Positions 8,101-9,742 of a DNA stretch of 9,742 nucleotides are shown here, in pieces. A program made the translations under genes and the position numbers. Within the stretch, counting starts at the first letter, position 1, and each line of letters starts with the position of its first letter. A model generated the notes under the pieces. It was not told where the DNA came from and made no database searches. It saw only the letters and a list, made by a program, of their open reading frames with translations. The stretch comes from Bacteroidota bacterium (lineage in GTDB: Bacteria; Bacteroidota; Ignavibacteria; Ignavibacteriales; Melioribacteraceae), in the NCBI GenBank assembly GCA_023453125.1, contig JAEXUB010000267.1:1-9742 (forward strand), given 5' to 3'.

Positions 8101-8851
8101 GGTAAAGGTTAGAACCGAAGAACTTGAAAGGGCAAACGAATCATTAAAGAAAGCCGTTGATAAGGAAAAAGAGCTTAACGCGCTTAAATCGAGATTTATC
8201 TCTACCGCCTCTCACGAACTGAGAACCCCGATAACCGCCGCCTATATGTCAATTGAATTAATTGAAAGATACGGAAAGAACTGGGATCAGAATAAAATTG
8301 ATGAGCATCACAAAAGAATTAAAGACACAATTGAGCAGCTAACGCAGATTGTTGAAAGCCTTCTTACAGTGAGCAGGGCCGATGCCGGAAAGATGGAATT
8401 CAAACCAAGGAAGACGGATATTTCACTCCTATGCGGCAAGCTGGTTGACAGCCTCAATCTATCCGACAAGGCGATGCACTCAATTAAACTGGTCTCTCCA
8501 AAGGAAGCAAAATTATTCAAAGTAGATCCTTCTTTAATAAATACCATTCTGCTTAACCTGCTTTCAAACTCTATAAAATACTCCCCTGACGGGGGTAAAA
8601 TTGAATTGAAGATAAAAGATGCTGCAGACAAACTAATATTTACAGTCAAAGACAACGGTATCGGCATCCCTGAAAAAGATATTCCCCACATATTTGAACC
8701 TTTCCACAGAGGGGAAAACATCAACGAAATAAGAGGAACCGGACTCGGGCTGTCAATTGTAAAGAACGCCGTTGACCTTCACGGGGGGACTATACGCGTT
8801 GAATCTAAAGCCGGCAAAGGCACCTCTTTCATAATTGAACTGCCTGTTTAA
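5171..8851 (+). CDS. Orphan cytoplasmic PocR - six PAS - histidine kinase
   Basis: A 1226-residue multi-sensor kinase without signal peptide or membrane helix. Domains in order: PocR ligand-binding domain (about 7-172) with C48, C62 and 'CPHGLID' (C84, H86) and the later 'GQFF'; a short coiled coil (172-195); PAS1 (196-312); PAS2 (322-448); PAS3 (456-569); PAS4 (575-693); PAS5 (712-834); PAS6 (842-961); coiled coil (961-1008); HisKA with H1015 in 'STASHELRTP'; HATPase_c with N1129/N1133, 'DNGIGIP' (1161-1167) and 'GTGLGLSIVK' (1189-1198). Most PAS units end in the usual PAC-type 'D(I/V/L)T.RK' junction. All kinase motifs look intact. PocR domains are known from the propanediol regulator PocR and are thought to bind small organic ligands; the ligand here is unknown. 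No receiver domain is fused and no response regulator is adjacent, so the partner is elsewhere. AGGA lies 10 bases before the ATG. There is no downstream co-directional gene in the window. Confidence 0.93.
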   Translation: MDYKLEELIDVNLLQSLQEKLNVIYSFPSAIIDNEGKVLTAVAWQDICTKFHRVNPESEKECIKSDQFILEHLSEANPAVSYKCPHGLIDNATPIIIDGKHLGNFFTGQFFLDEKPDIEFFKSHAEKFGFNIEEYLEAVNKVPVWTKEKLIHYLDFIKGFIEIIAGIGLKNLREIEANKKIKENELLLKEEKQRLSYILEGTNVGTWEWNIKTGTVLLNERWAEIIGYTLDELKPTLMDTWQKYAHPEDLNKSAELLQRHFSRELDFYEFESRMKHKNGSWVWVLDKGKVFEWDDNGAPVRMAGTHQDITPRKKAEEDIRISEEWYALLLQNLEAGIVVHAPDTSIKMNNQRASEILGLSENQLRGKTSIDPGWGFVNENGTPMPEEDYPVNRILKYKKPIKDLLVGRRAENKTDIVWAVVNGFPTFDNNGELAEIVVSFFDVTNRKQIESELSESSERFKALHNASFGGIAIHDKGIILECNQGLSDMTGYSQKELIGMNGLLLIAPELRDLVMRNITAGYEKPYEAEGLRKNGETYPLRLEARNIPYKGKPVRTVEFRDLTESKLAEEALRRSESIKNTMVSNIGDVIVIIDKDGINKFKSPNITKLFGWTPEELIGKSTWDIVHPEDIERGIKFFASILTEPNAAGTTELRYKRKDGIYVWIEIKVINLLHDKDINGILGNYHDITDRKLAEAEVIRAKENAEESERKLKEAQEIAKLGSWELDIKKGIFTFSDNFYKIFHTTAAEMGGYQMSIEDYSRKFVHPDDASQVAEETMAAIESSDPSFTRYVEHRILYADGGVGYISVRFFIVKDENKNTIKTYGVNQDITARKLLEEKLVKSEEEFRNAFEYSPIGIALVSPEGLFLNVNQQVCDILGYSKNELLKLTFQDITHPDDLNEDMDFVEKMLNGGIQTYQMEKRYIQKRGQIAWALLAVSLVRDKQGKPLHFISQIEDITKRKQAEIELENHRNNLEMLVKVRTEELERANESLKKAVDKEKELNALKSRFISTASHELRTPITAAYMSIELIERYGKNWDQNKIDEHHKRIKDTIEQLTQIVESLLTVSRADAGKMEFKPRKTDISLLCGKLVDSLNLSDKAMHSIKLVSPKEAKLFKVDPSLINTILLNLLSNSIKYSPDGGKIELKIKDAADKLIFTVKDNGIGIPEKDIPHIFEPFHRGENINEIRGTGLGLSIVKNAVDLHGGTIRVESKAGKGTSFIIELPV

Positions 8852-8953
8852 TAAGGAAGGCTGTTTCTTTCTTTTAGACTTTGTTGTTAACTCATCTCCC
8901 GCCTTCGAGAGTAATTACTTCAAGAAGAAAATTATGCTTTTCATCAGAATTCT

Positions 8954-9742
8954 CTAATTATCTTTTATGCAGCGGATACTATAGCCATACGTCAGTGATT
9001 TAACATTAATATCAATATTATCAAGTGTCATAAATATGAATATTGACATAGCGTTTTCATTATCTTCTAAAGATGAACTCCAGAACATACTATTCGAGAT
9101 ATAGTTCCAAAAATTTCCATTACTAGACCTGTACCCTGCAAGCAATCCGGCAAAACCGCTCTTATTATTCCCTATTCCGGAAAACCATCCCTGGTCTTTG
9201 GCTTTCAATGCGTTTCCGCTGCCCTTTACTGTTGCAATTAGTTCTTCATATTCCTCAACGGTCGGGATGTGAAATCCCGGCGGGCAGATGCCGCGAGAAC
9301 CGGGTATTGAGCTGTATGCCATAGCTTCATTCCAGTTATATAATCCTCCCAGTTTATTAGAATAATTTGTGTCATTGTTATAACAGTATTTTTCTATTAT
9401 TCCATTGTTAGCTGGGATTTGGTTTCCGGGTATCATCACCCCTACATCAAGGTTTTCCCTAAGCCAGCACTGGTTCCCTATCTTTACTGTGTTATAGACT
9501 TTCCCTTCGTAGGTTAAAGTCGGAAGGCCGGGCCAGTACCTTTCAACAGTAAGAGTTCCCAAATCTGTGATAGTGTTTGTTATATCGGGGAGGTTTGTAA
9601 ACACTTTCTTCCCCATTATATCGTTAAAGACAACCAGGCTGTCTGCTCTGGCAATGGAAGGATTCGCTTTGGCTGCACCCCTGTTTACTATGTTAATATT
9701 CGGTATGGATGAAGAGGATAAATGAGGGCTGCCGTAGACAAG
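8954..9742 (-). CDS. FISUMP-domain protein, C-terminal part (5' end beyond the right edge)
   Basis: The minus-strand frame is open without a stop from the right edge (position 9742) to the TAG at 8954-8956, giving 262 visible residues. An internal ATG at 9616 is not needed as a start. Residues about 68-262 match the Fibrobacter succinogenes major paralogous (FISUMP) domain: 'QCWLRENLD' (91-99), 'YCYNND' (119-124), 'GGLYNWNEAM' (132-141), 'CPPGFHIPT' (153-161), 'GFAGLLAGYR', 'FWSSS' and a terminal 'GYSIRCIKD'. Four cysteines (92, 120, 153, 258) suit disulfides in an exported protein. The domain is widespread in secreted proteins of Bacteroidota, Fibrobacteres and relatives; its function is poorly known. 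The preceding 67 residues are Ser/Asn/Thr-rich and I do not recognise them; they may be the end of an upstream repeat or Ig-like domain. No type IX sorting domain is present at the C-terminus. It is convergent with the PocR-PAS kinase (102 bp between stops); no clear terminator is seen between them. Confidence 0.88.
   Translation of the reverse strand, partial: LVYGSPHLSSSSIPNINIVNRGAAKANPSIARADSLVVFNDIMGKKVFTNLPDITNTITDLGTLTVERYWPGLPTLTYEGKVYNTVKIGNQCWLRENLDVGVMIPGNQIPANNGIIEKYCYNNDTNYSNKLGGLYNWNEAMAYSSIPGSRGICPPGFHIPTVEEYEELIATVKGSGNALKAKDQGWFSGIGNNKSGFAGLLAGYRSSNGNFWNYISNSMFWSSSLEDNENAMSIFIFMTLDNIDINVKSLTYGYSIRCIKDN

Noticed and set aside
8308..8724. Minus-strand open frame of 138 codons
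   Set aside because: Antisense to the HisKA/HATPase region, whose catalytic motifs are intact in the plus-strand protein.
8946..8953. AGAATTCT palindrome next to the FISUMP stop
   Set aside because: Only eight bases, no loop and no T run; too short to be a terminator or operator.
1..9742. tRNA, rRNA, CRISPR, transposon or prophage content
   Set aside because: No repeat-spacer array, transposase, integrase, terminal inverted repeats or cloverleaf-like sequence was seen on either strand.

Overview
This 9.7 kb window looks like chromosome from a free-living member of the Bacteroidota/Chlorobi/Ignavibacteria assemblage. The base composition is moderately AT-rich. A histidine kinase/OmpR-type regulator pair of a style common in Bacteroidota sits near a secreted protein with a 'TAQ|E' signal-peptide end and a FISUMP-domain (Fibrobacter succinogenes major paralogous domain) protein. 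Several genes carry recognisable AGGA/AGGAG ribosome binding sites, which suits Ignavibacteria better than Bacteroidia. The lineage is an inference from style, not a phylogenetic result.

Layout, left to right. The first 125 bases hold the N-terminus of a glutaminase (GlsA) on the minus strand, running off the left edge. Divergent to it is a 437-residue, 12-helix-type MOP-superfamily membrane transporter that resembles the ANKH (progressive ankylosis) branch. It ends tail-to-tail with a two-component operon on the minus strand: an RprX-like sensor kinase (first gene) and an OmpR-family response regulator (second gene). Both convergent stop codons are packed into one CTAG.

Divergent from the kinase is a gene for a small, secreted, extremely charged protein of unknown function with an internal duplication. 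The roughly 145 bp between them contains three copies of TTTAACA at about helical-turn spacing. This is a plausible binding site for the OmpR-type regulator and would tie the kinase, regulator and exported protein into one module. The arrangement resembles cpxP divergent from cpxRA in enterobacteria, but without evident homology of the small protein. It is the best candidate here for an undescribed system. A strong GC-rich hairpin ends that gene.

After a 345 bp intergenic stretch comes a 1226-residue soluble histidine kinase with a PocR ligand-binding domain, six PAS domains, and HisKA plus HATPase domains. It has no membrane segment, no receiver domain and no adjacent regulator (an orphan cytoplasmic sensor). 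The right edge holds the C-terminal part of a FISUMP-domain protein on the minus strand. Its reading frame stays open to the edge, so the internal ATG at 9616 is probably not its start.

No tRNA, rRNA, CRISPR array, insertion sequence or phage feature was seen. The window reads as an ordinary chromosomal region rich in signal transduction.
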